A DNA stretch of 64,000 nt, from positions 62,001-126,000 of the forward strand of contig NZ_FVZN01000011.1 in assembly GCF_900168685.1 (NCBI RefSeq), written 5' to 3'. This document shows positions 41,389-50,979 of the stretch, piece after piece. This DNA comes from Solibacillus isronensis (GTDB lineage: Bacteria; Bacillota; Bacilli; Bacillales_A; Planococcaceae). Numbering within the stretch: the stretch's first letter is position 1; each line of letters starts with the position of its first letter. The notes under the pieces were generated by a model, which saw nothing but the letters and a program-made list of their open reading frames with translations, had not been told where the DNA came from and made no database searches. The position numbers and the translations under genes were made by a program.

Positions 41389-42324
41389 ATGAAAAAAATT
41401 CTTTGTATTGGCGAATTGCTCATCGATTTTTTCACGACTCATACGGAAGTATCCATTATAGAAGCGAAAACGTTTGAAAAACAGGCAGGCGGTGCTCCGG
41501 CAAATGTAGCAGCAACTATTGCAATGCTTGGAGGACAGGCTCATTTTTGCGGAAAAGTGGGTGACGATGCATTTGGTCACTTTTTAAAACAAACGTTGAA
41601 GCAAGCAGGTGTTCATACAGATCAATTGATAATGGATTCGTCTGCACCGACTACTTTGGCCTTTGTTTCAAGACAGAAAGATGGTGAGCGAGATTTTATC
41701 TTTAATCGCGGCGCCGACGAATTGCTCAGTGTTGAAGATTTGGAACTGCAACAGCTCATGACAATGGACATGATTCATTTCGGTTCAGCCACTGCCCTTT
41801 TAAGCGAACCTTTCAGTAAAACGTACGAACAGTTAATGCAAACTTTGCATCTGCAAAACTATTTTATTTCATTTGACCCAAATTATCGTGCAGATTTATG
41901 GAAAGGCGATTCCGATTTATTCATTCATAAATGCGAACCTTTCATTGAAGCAGCAAATTTCATAAAGATGAGCGATGAAGAACTGTTATTATTCGCAAAG
42001 ACAGAAAACTTCGAACAGGCAATCGAATGGCTCACACAGTTTACTGACAAAACAATCGCCATTACACAAGGTGCTTCTGGTACAATGCTTATCCAAGACG
42101 GGCAAATTACAACCGTTCCGGCATTTCCCGTAAACTCCATCGATACAACCGGTGCAGGTGATGCTTTTGTCGGTGCCGTTTTATATCAGTTAAGTAAATA
42201 TGAAAACACAAATCTCTTGTTTAATGAATGGGTAACCGTTATCGAATTTGCCAATCGTGCTGCATCAAAAGTATGTGAAAAAGTCGGTGCAATCGAAGCC
42301 CTTTCTTCATTAAAAGAACTTTAG
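41389..42324 (+). CDS. scrK: PfkB-family fructokinase
   Basis: Ribokinase-family sugar kinase, 311 aa, most like fructokinases. Both PfkB signatures are present: GGAPANVAATIAMLGG (34-49) and IDTTGAGDAFVGAVL (251-265) with catalytic Asp258; GKVGDDAFG, SFDPNYRADLW and KMSDEELLLF are typical of ScrK-like enzymes. It phosphorylates fructose in the cytoplasm (substrate inferred). The start is the ATG behind TTTGGAGGAAACGGCT; a longer frame to 41359 is not supported. No sugar transporter gene is adjacent. Confidence 0.88.
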   Translation: MKKILCIGELLIDFFTTHTEVSIIEAKTFEKQAGGAPANVAATIAMLGGQAHFCGKVGDDAFGHFLKQTLKQAGVHTDQLIMDSSAPTTLAFVSRQKDGERDFIFNRGADELLSVEDLELQQLMTMDMIHFGSATALLSEPFSKTYEQLMQTLHLQNYFISFDPNYRADLWKGDSDLFIHKCEPFIEAANFIKMSDEELLLFAKTENFEQAIEWLTQFTDKTIAITQGASGTMLIQDGQITTVPAFPVNSIDTTGAGDAFVGAVLYQLSKYENTNLLFNEWVTVIEFANRAASKVCEKVGAIEALSSLKEL

Positions 42325-42329
42325 TGATA

Positions 42330-42376
42330 AAACAGGCGCGTTAAAAGTTTCACTCCACTTTTAACGCGCCCTTTTT
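42330..42376. terminator. Bidirectional terminator between fructokinase and HK genes
   Basis: Strong stem GGCGCGTTAAAAGT/ACTTTTAACGCGCC with a T run on the plus strand and A/T-rich flank on the other, between convergent genes. Confidence 0.9.
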
Positions 42377-42379
42377 CTA

Positions 42380-43753
42380 TTAATGGACATTTAAAACAAC
42401 TGTCACTTTCGTTCCCTTCCCAAGCTCGCTTTCAATAATAAACTGTCCCGCATGCCGGTTAACGATTTCAGTTACAATCGCCAAGCCTAACCCGCTGCTT
42501 TGACTCGAGCGCGAAGGATCTACCCGGTAAAATCGTTCTTTCACTTTTTCAAGTGCTTCTTCAGGTATACCAATTCCGTTATCTTTTATCGTTACAAAAA
42601 TCTGATTATCCTTTTTGCTGCATGTAACTATGATTTTCCCTTTATCCTCACTGTAACGAATAGCATTTGACAGCAAATTGTCCCATACTTGCTCCATTAA
42701 CTGCTCATCTGCAAAAACTTCAACCGGTTCCAGCTCGTATACAAGCTCCATCTGCTTATCGTCCAGTTTCCATCGCTTTGAAAATAGCCGTTCTTTCAAC
42801 TGTCTATCTAACGAATAAGTCTTTTTTTGAACCGGTAAATTTTTCTGGTCAAGCGAGCTTAGTAAAAGCAATTGTTTTGTTAATGCGGAAAGACGCTTCG
42901 TTTCCTGCTCAATAATCTCCAAATACTGCACACGTTCTTCTTCCGTATTGTCCGCATCCTTCAATACATTTGCATAGCCTTGAATGTTGAGCAAAGGCGA
43001 TTGAAAGTCGTGCGATACATTATTGATGAAGTCTTTCTTAATCTGATCATTTTCTGCGAGGCGGTTGGCCATCTTTTGAAACTGTGTTGCAAGCTGCCCT
43101 AGCTCATCATTACGATCAATCGTTAATTGGATATCATAATTTTCAAGAGCAATTTGATTTGTCGCCTGTTGCAATTGTTTTAATGGTCTTACAAGCTGGC
43201 GGGCAAGCAAAATCATCGTTAATAAAATAACGACAGCGGTAATAATAATGAAGCTAACGATCAATAAATGCATTTCAGAAAAGAGTGTGGCATTTTCCTG
43301 ACGGATAAAAAATGCATAGCTTTCATCATTTAGTTGAAACGATACACCGATTGTATTTTGAATATCATTCGCGAAATGATTCATAAAGTAGGAAGATCCG
43401 TTATAATCGCGAATGCCGTGATACACTTTGTCTGTACCGACAATGCTTAACATTTCAGGCGTGATCTTTGTTTTTTTAAACTTACTACCGTATGAAGTTA
43501 AATTTCCATCCGGATAGATAACCCCTATTTGGTAGCCAAGTTTGGCAATGGACTCAAAGTAGGCATCCGCACTTTCTTTAGGCATTGATTTTAAAATTTG
43601 CTGCACTTCCTCGGCTACCCCATAATTTTTGGCATCTGTATCAGGTCGTATTTGCGATTTATAAATTTGTCCGATTAACAGCATCGACATCGTAATGCTT
43701 ATAATGATTACAGCCAATGTCACAACAATATATTGCCTGTATAATGTTTTCAT
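42380..43753 (-). CDS. Sensor histidine kinase of the second two-component system
   Basis: Two-TM kinase, 457 aa: helix about 8-30, external sensor (about 31-160), helix about 162-184, HAMP (about 185-240), H-box NNVSHDFQSPLLNIQGY with His248, N-box WDNLLSNAIRYSEDKG and G-boxes DNGIGIP and SSGLGLAIV. The HDFQSP variant is typical of a Bacillales subgroup. It overlaps the response regulator gene by 4 bp (ATGA). The MMPL transporter gene lies just upstream of the pair, as in ydfHI-ydfJ of B. subtilis, which suggests but does not prove control of that exporter. Confidence 0.93.
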   Translation of the reverse strand: MKTLYRQYIVVTLAVIIISITMSMLLIGQIYKSQIRPDTDAKNYGVAEEVQQILKSMPKESADAYFESIAKLGYQIGVIYPDGNLTSYGSKFKKTKITPEMLSIVGTDKVYHGIRDYNGSSYFMNHFANDIQNTIGVSFQLNDESYAFFIRQENATLFSEMHLLIVSFIIITAVVILLTMILLARQLVRPLKQLQQATNQIALENYDIQLTIDRNDELGQLATQFQKMANRLAENDQIKKDFINNVSHDFQSPLLNIQGYANVLKDADNTEEERVQYLEIIEQETKRLSALTKQLLLLSSLDQKNLPVQKKTYSLDRQLKERLFSKRWKLDDKQMELVYELEPVEVFADEQLMEQVWDNLLSNAIRYSEDKGKIIVTCSKKDNQIFVTIKDNGIGIPEEALEKVKERFYRVDPSRSSQSSGLGLAIVTEIVNRHAGQFIIESELGKGTKVTVVLNVH

Positions 43754-44418
43754 TTCAATTCCTCTATTTTATAGCCGATTCCGCGTACGGTTTGAATTTT
43801 CACCTGTGCATTCACTTCTTCCAACCGGCTGCGCAGACGCTTAATATGTGTTGTCAGTGTAAAATCATCCCCGTCATAATCATAGCCCCATACTTGTTCC
43901 ATCAGCTGGTCTCGCGTAAATACGACTTCCGGTCTGGAACATAAAATGCCTAATAGCTCAAATTCTTTTAAAGGCAATAACGATACTTGCTCCCCTACTT
44001 TTACTTCATACGTTTGCCGGTCAATGAGCATATTGGCAATCTTTATTTGACTTCTTTCAACCTTTTGAAAACGTCGTAAAATCGCGCGCACTCTAAACAG
44101 CAGTTCTTTCGGTTCGAACGGCTTCACCATATAGTCATCCGCCCCTGCCAAAAATCCTTTTTCCTTATCATCAAGTGTTGTTTTGGCAGTTAGCATCAAT
44201 ACAGGTACACCGATTTCAGCAAGATTTTTCGTCAGGCTTATACCATCCATTTTGGGCATCATGACATCGACAATCGCCAAATCGACCGGCTCCTGCTGCA
44301 ATAAATTTAATGCTTCCATGCCATCACTCGCAAACAGCGCTTCGAATCCTTCTTTTTTCAAATGGATGCCAATTAATTTCCGTATAAATGCATCATCATC
44401 CACTACTAATATCCGCAT
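43750..44418 (-). CDS. OmpR-family response regulator of the second system
   Basis: Response regulator, 222 aa: acidic pocket DDDAF (7-11), phosphoacceptor Asp51 in AIVDVMMPKMDG, Lys in MVKPFEPKEL, C-terminal winged helix with LPLKEFELLGILCSRPEVVFTRDQLMEQVWGYDYDGDDFTLTTHIKRLRSRLE and TVRGIGYKIE. It is co-transcribed with the kinase gene. The MMPL exporter gene upstream ends in a terminator about 60 bp before the regulator's start codon, so the pair has its own promoter in that short gap or depends on read-through. Confidence 0.93.
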   Translation of the reverse strand: MRILVVDDDAFIRKLIGIHLKKEGFEALFASDGMEALNLLQQEPVDLAIVDVMMPKMDGISLTKNLAEIGVPVLMLTAKTTLDDKEKGFLAGADDYMVKPFEPKELLFRVRAILRRFQKVERSQIKIANMLIDRQTYEVKVGEQVSLLPLKEFELLGILCSRPEVVFTRDQLMEQVWGYDYDGDDFTLTTHIKRLRSRLEEVNAQVKIQTVRGIGYKIEELK

Positions 44419-44480
44419 TGAATCACCGCCTTTAATAATTGAAGTTCTATTTCATGTATATTTACTCTCATTCTATCCAT

Positions 44481-44510
44481 AAAAAGAGACATCGAATTAC
44501 TCGATGTCCC
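44481..44510 (-). terminator. Terminator of the MMPL gene
   Basis: Stem GGGACATCGA/TCGATGTCTC-type (core GACATCGA/TCGATGTC) then TTTTTATGG on the minus strand, 13 bp after the stop codon. Confidence 0.85.
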
Positions 44511-44522
44511 TTCATCTAACCA

Positions 44523-46625
44523 TTACTTCTTGTCTTTTTCAAATGTTAATATCAACATCGGTAATAACATACCACGTACTAGGAATGTATCAATAAGAAT
44601 ACCAACTGCAACGATAAAGCCGAATACGAATAGATCGGCAATCGGCATTGTCATTAATGCCGCGAAAGTTGCTGCCAGTATGATACCTGCTGACGAAATA
44701 ACGCCTCCTGTATTACGGATAGCAATTCCCAGGGCCTGTTTCACTGTTGTATGTTTGCGTTCTTCAAGGAATCGGGACACTAAAATAATGTTGTAGTCAA
44801 TGCCTAGCGCAACTAGGAATATGAATGCATAGACCGGTACACGTGTACTGATTGCATCATAGCCAAATAATACGTCGACAAGGAATAACCCTAATCCTAA
44901 TGCCGATAAGTAAGACACTAAAATTGTCGCCATCATATAAATCGGCATTTTCCAAGATTTCGTTAACACAAATAATAACACTAATATTAAGATCGTTTCT
45001 AAAATAACAATTTTAATAATATCATCGTTGTTTACATCGCGTTCATCCAGCAGCTTAGCTGTTGTTCCCGCAAAGTGTAACTCACCGTCGATACCTGCTG
45101 CTGCTAAATAATCTGCGCTGTTTTCACGCATTTCGTCAATCTTATCGATTGCTTCCGGCGCATACGGATTTAAATCAAACGCCATTGACAATTTCATTTT
45201 CGTTTCATCGTCCGAAACGGCTGACGCACGTACCGAAGCAATTTCATCTTCGGCTAATAATGCTTCCGTTAAACTTTGCTTTTGTTCTTCTGTTAAAGCC
45301 TGTTCACTTTCAACCAATAATGAAGTTGGGGCAAGTTCCCCTTTATCAAAACGCGATTCAACGATTTCATAGCCGACACGTGATGGCAGTTCTTCCGGGA
45401 ATGATTTCACCGTGTCAAATTCATAATCTAAATTAAATACATTCAATGAAGTAATAATCATGAAAATCAGGACTAATCCGCCTGATAAATAAGGTTTGTT
45501 TACGACAAACTTAGCAATTGCTCCCCAAATTCCATGCTTTACTTCCTTTGTCTCACCGAATTTCGGTACTTTCGGCCAGAATGCTTTACGGCCAAATAAG
45601 GCGAATAATGCCGGAACTAATGTAATTGATCCGAGCATAATAACAAATACAGCAGTACCAAAAATTGGTGCAAAGTTTTGGTAATCGCGGAAGTCTGCGA
45701 AGAATAAAACAAGCATTGCCGCCAATACAGTTCCGCCTGCAAAGAATACAGGCTCACCAGTTGCGCGCATTGCATATTTCATCGCTTCATATTTATTTTC
45801 GTAATGGTTCAGTTCTTCACGGTAGCGTGAGAATACGAATAACGAATAATCGATAACAGCCGCGAATAATAAAATACTCATAATTGAGGTTGTAGAGTTA
45901 TTAATTTCTAAGCCTGCTGCCCCCATTAAAGCAACCGACTGATTTACTACCTGATAAACAATTACAGTTGCAAGTAATGGAATAATCGCTAATAGAGGAG
46001 AACGGTAAATAATAATTAAAAGAACTAAAATGATCCCAATTGTAGCAAATAACAGCTGTAAATCTGCCTGTTCAAACAGCTTTACTGTATCACCGGCAAT
46101 CCCTGCAGGACCAGTAATATAAAACTTCGTATCCCCTGTTTTCTCAGCTGCCTCATTTCCGATTTCAGATGCAAAATCGTTAATTTCCGCATACTCAGAA
46201 TTGCCAAGCCCTTTTTCCAGTGTCATTGGCACAATCATAGTTGTCTTATCTTCAGACGTGAAGCCCGCTAAAGCTTGAGGCGGCAAATTGGAGATGTCGA
46301 TAATCTGATCGATACCTTCAATATCTTTCGAAATCATTGCATTCAAAATTTCTTTCACACTGTCAACATTGATTTCTCCATCTTCATTATGGAAAACTAA
46401 TATACCTGGTGTACCTTCATCGTTAGGGAAGTACTCGCTTAATTTATTTTCAGCGATAATCGACTGCGCATCATCCGGCAGAGACTGGAAGTTTGTCACT
46501 TTATACTCACTTAGCATTGGACCGGCACTTAAGCCAATCATCAACACTAGCCAGACAATAAGTGTAATCCAGGCACCGCGTTTTGTTGATACCCAATCTG
46601 TAATTGGATTTAATAACTTGTTCAT
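44523..46625 (-). CDS. MMPL-family RND transporter (YdfJ-like)
   Basis: RND-superfamily membrane transporter, 700 aa with 12 helices in two halves, each half with a large external loop (after helix 1 and helix 7). Typical segments: FPNDEGTPGILVFHNEDGEIN in loop 1, SIMSILLFAAVIDYSLFVFSRYREEL (about 245-270, with proton-relay Asp-Tyr) and its counterpart FIFLVALGIDYNIILVSRFLEERK in the second half. MMPL proteins export lipids, fatty-acyl compounds or drugs. RBS AAAAGGAGGATATCG. The two-component genes downstream make a drug- or lipid-responsive unit plausible. Confidence 0.92.
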   Translation of the reverse strand: MNKLLNPITDWVSTKRGAWITLIVWLVLMIGLSAGPMLSEYKVTNFQSLPDDAQSIIAENKLSEYFPNDEGTPGILVFHNEDGEINVDSVKEILNAMISKDIEGIDQIIDISNLPPQALAGFTSEDKTTMIVPMTLEKGLGNSEYAEINDFASEIGNEAAEKTGDTKFYITGPAGIAGDTVKLFEQADLQLLFATIGIILVLLIIIYRSPLLAIIPLLATVIVYQVVNQSVALMGAAGLEINNSTTSIMSILLFAAVIDYSLFVFSRYREELNHYENKYEAMKYAMRATGEPVFFAGGTVLAAMLVLFFADFRDYQNFAPIFGTAVFVIMLGSITLVPALFALFGRKAFWPKVPKFGETKEVKHGIWGAIAKFVVNKPYLSGGLVLIFMIITSLNVFNLDYEFDTVKSFPEELPSRVGYEIVESRFDKGELAPTSLLVESEQALTEEQKQSLTEALLAEDEIASVRASAVSDDETKMKLSMAFDLNPYAPEAIDKIDEMRENSADYLAAAGIDGELHFAGTTAKLLDERDVNNDDIIKIVILETILILVLLFVLTKSWKMPIYMMATILVSYLSALGLGLFLVDVLFGYDAISTRVPVYAFIFLVALGIDYNIILVSRFLEERKHTTVKQALGIAIRNTGGVISSAGIILAATFAALMTMPIADLFVFGFIVAVGILIDTFLVRGMLLPMLILTFEKDKK

Positions 46626-46726
46626 CGATATCCTCCTTTTTAATACCTCTGCATTATAAAGGAGCTATATGAACTTTATATAAACTTCAATGAAAATATC
46701 AGTCTATACATAGCCAAAAGAAAAGA

Positions 46727-46759
46727 TCGAAATGCCTGTTTAATCGCATTTCGATCTTC
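46727..46759 (-). terminator. Terminator of the ligase-to-liv operon
   Basis: Stem AAGATCGAAATGC/GCATTTCGATCTT and TTTTCTTTTGG on the minus strand, about 75 bp after the ligase stop codon. Confidence 0.88.
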
Positions 46760-46831
46760 TTAAATTTCGAGAAACTATTGAATAATGAATTTCTATGTTT
46801 CTTCTTTTCATTCAATTTTGTAATAAGCTTT

Positions 46832-48310
46832 CTATTCCGTTATAAATACACAATTGATAAGCTGTTTCTTATCAATTTTCCCGACGACGGTTTTCGGAAG
46901 CTCCTGCAGAAAGTAGATTTGTTTCGGTACTTTGTAATTGGCGAGGTGTTTTTTACAGTACTTTAACAGCTCCCATTGAAGTGGTTCGGAATGATCTTCA
47001 GAAATTACAAACGCTACAACACATTCGCCCCATTTTTCATTCGGAATACCAATAACGGATACTTCCTGTACCGCTTCGTGGGCGATTAAACATTGTTCAA
47101 CTTCTTGCGGATACACATTTTCTCCGCCCGTAATAATCATTTCCTTCTTCCGTCCGACAATATAATAATCGCCGTCCTCATCAAACTTCGCCAAGTCACC
47201 TGTCTTTAACCAGCCATCCTCAAATGTTTCGCTCGTTGCCTCTTCGTTTTTCCAATAATGTGAAAAAACATGGCTGCCTTTTAAGCAAAGTTCGCCAACT
47301 TCTCCTTCTGCACATTGCTGACCTTCTTTATTGATAATTTTTACTTCATTGAAAAGCATACTTTTTCCGATAGCACCCTTTTTGTTCATCGCAACTTCCG
47401 CATCGATGGAAAAGTTATTTGGACCTGCCTCAGTTAACCCATAGCCCTCTTTAAAAAGCAGCCCTCTTTTTTGAAAACATTCATATATAGGTTTAGGACA
47501 AGGTGCGCCTCCCGATAAAAATACTTTCACTGTCGGAAAACTGGACTGTTTAAAATACTCAGTTTCTATAATCGATTGGTACATTGTCGGAACAAATAAT
47601 GAAACCGTCGTTTTATATTCATTAATGGCCCGAACCGCTCTTTCCGGATCAAATTTCTGGCCGATAACCACTGTTCCGCCTGCCATTAAAATCGGCAATG
47701 CAAGTGCATTAATTCCTCCTGTATGAAAAAGGGGCATATAATTCAGTGTGCAGTCCTTATCATTTAACCCCCAGCTAATGACGGTATTCATCGCATTCGT
47801 AGTGACAGCTTCATACGACAGGACAACACCTTTTGGTTTACCCGTCGTCCCCCCGGTATAAATAATCATCCACGGAAGCTGAGGTTCATCACGCCAATTA
47901 TATGTAGTAGGCTCAACTAATTCAGAGCTACCGCATGTTAAAAATTTGGTTGGCGAAAGCTGCATTGCCCGTTCACAATGCGTATCATCAGTAATTAATA
48001 AAGCAGGTGTGCAATCAGATAAAACCACCTGTAATTCGGATATAGATAATTTTGTATTTAATGGAACATAGATCAATTCATTTAAACGACAAGCAATTAA
48101 AATGGCAAAGCTTTCAATTGAATTTTCCATCAACGTTACAACTCGGTCTCCCTGCTGTAACTGCTGGTTGGAAAAAGTGCTGCTCCATCCATTCGCATGC
48201 TGCATCAACTCTTTATATGTCCACGTCTCACCTGTTTCTATTTGAATTAAAGCTGTTTTATCCGGTGTTTGGCCCGCTCGTTTCGCAATCCAAAAGTCCA
48301 GCTGTTGCAT
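46832..48310 (-). CDS. AMP-forming acyl-CoA ligase
   Basis: ANL-superfamily ligase, 492 aa, activating a carboxylic acid to its CoA thioester. Motifs in order: IIYTGGTTGKPKGVVLSY (AMP-binding P-loop), YMPLFHTGGINAL, FLSGGAPCPKPIYE, EGYGLTEAGPN, DGWLKTGDLAKFDEDGDYYIVGRKKEMIITGGENVYPQEVE and the catalytic Lys in PKTVVGKIDKKQL. It resembles long-chain and o-succinylbenzoate ligase branches, but the substrate is unknown. The start is the ATG behind GAAGGTGGG. It is the last gene of an operon that begins with liv-type ABC genes, so the acid may be imported by that transporter (inference). Confidence 0.9.
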   Translation of the reverse strand: MQQLDFWIAKRAGQTPDKTALIQIETGETWTYKELMQHANGWSSTFSNQQLQQGDRVVTLMENSIESFAILIACRLNELIYVPLNTKLSISELQVVLSDCTPALLITDDTHCERAMQLSPTKFLTCGSSELVEPTTYNWRDEPQLPWMIIYTGGTTGKPKGVVLSYEAVTTNAMNTVISWGLNDKDCTLNYMPLFHTGGINALALPILMAGGTVVIGQKFDPERAVRAINEYKTTVSLFVPTMYQSIIETEYFKQSSFPTVKVFLSGGAPCPKPIYECFQKRGLLFKEGYGLTEAGPNNFSIDAEVAMNKKGAIGKSMLFNEVKIINKEGQQCAEGEVGELCLKGSHVFSHYWKNEEATSETFEDGWLKTGDLAKFDEDGDYYIVGRKKEMIITGGENVYPQEVEQCLIAHEAVQEVSVIGIPNEKWGECVVAFVISEDHSEPLQWELLKYCKKHLANYKVPKQIYFLQELPKTVVGKIDKKQLINCVFITE

Positions 48311-48325
48311 TAGCCATCCCACCTT

Positions 48326-49057
48326 CTACATCATAATGCCGCCATCAACTTGCAGAACATGACCTGTAATATAACTCGCCTCATCCGATGCTAAAAATAA
48401 ATAAGCATTTGCGATATCTTCCGGTTTCCCTAATCGTTGCAAACTTGTAATGCCTTCCATTTGCTGGAGTACTTTTTCCGGCATTTTTTCGACCATGGGT
48501 GTTGCGGTAAATCCAGGAGCAACAGCGTTTACATTAATTCCTTTACGACCAAGCTCCTTAGCCCATGTTTTTGTCATCCCGATAATGGCCGCTTTTGTCG
48601 CGGCATAGTTTGTTTGACCAAAATTACCGTATACACCACTTACCGATGAAGTACTGATAATTTTCCCAGACCCTTGTGCGATCATATGAGGTGCTACTGC
48701 TTGTGTGCAGTAGTAAACACCATTCAAGTTAATTTGAATGACCTTTTCAAAATCTTCCTCGCTCATTTTTACAAGAGTTGCATCACGGGTAATCCCTGCA
48801 TTGTTTATTAAAATATCGATTTTGCCGAAACGATCAACAACCTGTTCAACCATTTCCTTTACGTCAGCCAGTTTCGATACATCAACTGCAAAGAAAGCGA
48901 CATTTTCCCCCAGCTCTGCTTCAATTTTTTCTCCTTGTTGTTTGTCATAATCTACGATGGCTACTTTTGCGCCTTCTTCCAAAAAACGCTTTACTGCTGC
49001 AAGGCCAATACCGCCCGCACCACCTGTAATAATTGCTACTTTATTTTCTAATCGCAT
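48326..49057 (-). CDS. FabG-like SDR ketoreductase
   Basis: Short-chain dehydrogenase, 243 aa, similar to FabG and acetoacetyl-CoA reductases: nucleotide-binding TGGAGGIGLA (about 10-19), DVSKLADV, NNAGITRDATLVKM, catalytic Ser-Tyr-Lys in SSVSGVYGNFGQTNYAATKAA, and NAVAPGFTATPM. It would reduce a 3-oxoacyl thioester or the reverse. The start is the ATG behind AAAAGGGGTCGGGGCTAT; a 19-codon longer frame has no separate ribosome site. It sits between the hydrolase and ligase genes of the operon. Confidence 0.9.
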   Translation of the reverse strand: MRLENKVAIITGGAGGIGLAAVKRFLEEGAKVAIVDYDKQQGEKIEAELGENVAFFAVDVSKLADVKEMVEQVVDRFGKIDILINNAGITRDATLVKMSEEDFEKVIQINLNGVYYCTQAVAPHMIAQGSGKIISTSSVSGVYGNFGQTNYAATKAAIIGMTKTWAKELGRKGINVNAVAPGFTATPMVEKMPEKVLQQMEGITSLQRLGKPEDIANAYLFLASDEASYITGHVLQVDGGIMM

Positions 49058-49073
49058 ATAGCCCCGACCCCTT

Positions 49074-49973
49074 TTAAGATAAGATAAATTCCTCGATTGC
49101 CTCTTTCGTTTCATCCAGACAGTCGACTAGCGGTGAGTGTCCGCAGTTTGCCAGCTTCATGATTTGAGCGCGGCCTCCAAAATCCTCGATAATTTCGGTT
49201 GTCATCGCCCCATTCACTACATAATCACGGTCACCGTATAAAACAAATGTCGGAATCTGAATATCCTTCACCTGATTCGCACCCTTTGCGACTTCATTAT
49301 CGACTGCACTTATATTAAAAGTATTTAACGCATGGTACACATCCGCCAAATTACGCTGTGTCAGCATATCATCCACATATTGCTCATAGCGCTCCTCGTC
49401 CGGCTGTTTCTGTGTATAAATAGCACTGTTCCATATAAACTTCAGCCCGTCACGATTTTTCGTGTCATACATTTGCTGCATCGGGATTGTTTTAACAGGG
49501 TCCTGCTCAATTTGCTCGATTGTCGATAAGCGCTTTGTAAAATCCGGAGTACCGTCCGCATTTGAACTATAAAATGGATAACCGCGTGTTGAACCGGAAG
49601 CAAATAATATGAGCTTTTTACTGTATCCCGGATAATCTGCACAAAACTGCATCGCCACATTTCCGCCTGTAGACCAGCCAACAATCGTAAAGTCCTTTAA
49701 TTCAAGTGCATCAACGAAATGCTTAATATCATCGCTGAAATCTTTGATCGATGTAATCCGTTTATTGTAAGTCGATCCGCCAAAGCCGCGCATATCCACC
49801 GCATAAATGGTGAATCGTTCATCCATTGATTCCATCAGCAAATCCCAATGCTTTGAACTTGTCATATTGCCATGAACCAATAGGACAAGTTCATCGCCGC
49901 CTTCTCGTTTCCGATAAGATAAAGTTTCACCATTTGATAATTCCACTTTTGCTAAAACGTCCAGCTTATTCAT
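49074..49973 (-). CDS. Alpha/beta hydrolase
   Basis: Alpha/beta-fold hydrolase, 299 aa. Nucleophile elbow GWSTGG (Ser101), oxyanion-region HGNMTSSKHW (34-43), DMRGFGGS (60-67), acid Asp in LYGDRDYVVNG and catalytic His in ANCGHSPLVD. The fold covers esterases, thioesterases and C-C bond hydrolases; a thioesterase or C-C hydrolase role would fit a catabolic operon (inference). It begins one base after the stop of the ketoacyl-synthase-like gene and ends 16 bp before the SDR start. Confidence 0.88.
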   Translation of the reverse strand: MNKLDVLAKVELSNGETLSYRKREGGDELVLLVHGNMTSSKHWDLLMESMDERFTIYAVDMRGFGGSTYNKRITSIKDFSDDIKHFVDALELKDFTIVGWSTGGNVAMQFCADYPGYSKKLILFASGSTRGYPFYSSNADGTPDFTKRLSTIEQIEQDPVKTIPMQQMYDTKNRDGLKFIWNSAIYTQKQPDEERYEQYVDDMLTQRNLADVYHALNTFNISAVDNEVAKGANQVKDIQIPTFVLYGDRDYVVNGAMTTEIIEDFGGRAQIMKLANCGHSPLVDCLDETKEAIEEFILS

Positions 49974-49974
49974 A

Positions 49975-50979
49975 TTAAGCCCCCCACTTTACTGTAATAG
50001 CACCCCATGCGTAGCCTATACCTGCACTCACTAATGAAACAATTTGCCCTTCCTGCAGTTTCCCTTCCTTACGCGCGAGGCACAGAGATAAAATCTGATC
50101 GATTTGCCCGATATGCCCGTAATGCGATAAATAAATCGAATTCTCTTCTGACAGGCCGAGCTCTTTTAAGACATAGTCATGTGCAGACTTTTTCATATGG
50201 AGCATCGCAACATAATGTAAATTATTTTCGCTATATCCACTTTTCTGCAGTGATTGGTGAATTACCTTTAAAAAATTGCTTAATGATTTCTGCTCCAACC
50301 GAAGCTTCATCCCCTCAGGATCGAGAACATCCAATATATAGTGGCCTTCCTGAATATGGTCAACTGTTAGCGGTTCCTTTGTACCTCCTACCGGAACAAC
50401 GACATCTTCCGAAAATGAACCGTCTGTAATGAGCGAGGCTTCCAGTACTTCGTGCCCGCCCGCGTTTTTCTGCAAAATCATTGCACCTGCACCTGCGCCT
50501 AAATTGAACATAAAACGTGTCCGCTCATTTTCATAATCGATAAAATCATGGTTGCGGTACCCTCCAGCCAGTAGCACTGTCTTAACAGAATCATCTGCCA
50601 GCATTAAGCTTTTCGCTACTTTCATCGCCATAATCGCCGTACCGCAACGAAGCTGGACATCAAATGCCCAAGCATTGACCGCACCGATTTCTTCCTGTAT
50701 TTTAATGGCAGCCGTCCATAACGGGTACTCTTTATGTTCTTCCCCAATATAAATCACGACATCAATATCTTTTGCATCCACTTGTGCTTCGGAAATCGCT
50801 TCCTTTGCTGCTTTTACACTCATTTCAACTGGATGGTCATTTGGACCGGCAACCACTTTTTCAATAATGCCCATTTTCGTTTCAACGACAACCGTTGGAA
50901 TATTTGCCTTCTCCGCAATTTGGGCACCGGTCATTCTTCCTTCAGGTAAATACATTCCTAATCCCGTTATTCCGATCAT
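49975..50979 (-). CDS. Ketoacyl synthase III-like enzyme with altered triad
   Basis: Thiolase-fold protein of the FabH/KAS III group, 334 aa. The nucleophilic Cys112 is in DVQLRCGTAIMAMKV. The His and Asn regions differ from FabH: LHMKKSAH (His261, but no HQAN) and SHYGHIGQID (His289 where FabH has Asn in YGNTS). Such changes occur in KAS III relatives that do hydrolysis, acyl transfer or beta-keto cleavage rather than chain initiation. It overlaps the livM gene by 4 bp (ATGA), so it belongs to the transporter operon. RBS AAAAGGAG. Confidence 0.82.
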   Translation of the reverse strand: MIGITGLGMYLPEGRMTGAQIAEKANIPTVVVETKMGIIEKVVAGPNDHPVEMSVKAAKEAISEAQVDAKDIDVVIYIGEEHKEYPLWTAAIKIQEEIGAVNAWAFDVQLRCGTAIMAMKVAKSLMLADDSVKTVLLAGGYRNHDFIDYENERTRFMFNLGAGAGAMILQKNAGGHEVLEASLITDGSFSEDVVVPVGGTKEPLTVDHIQEGHYILDVLDPEGMKLRLEQKSLSNFLKVIHQSLQKSGYSENNLHYVAMLHMKKSAHDYVLKELGLSEENSIYLSHYGHIGQIDQILSLCLARKEGKLQEGQIVSLVSAGIGYAWGAITVKWGA

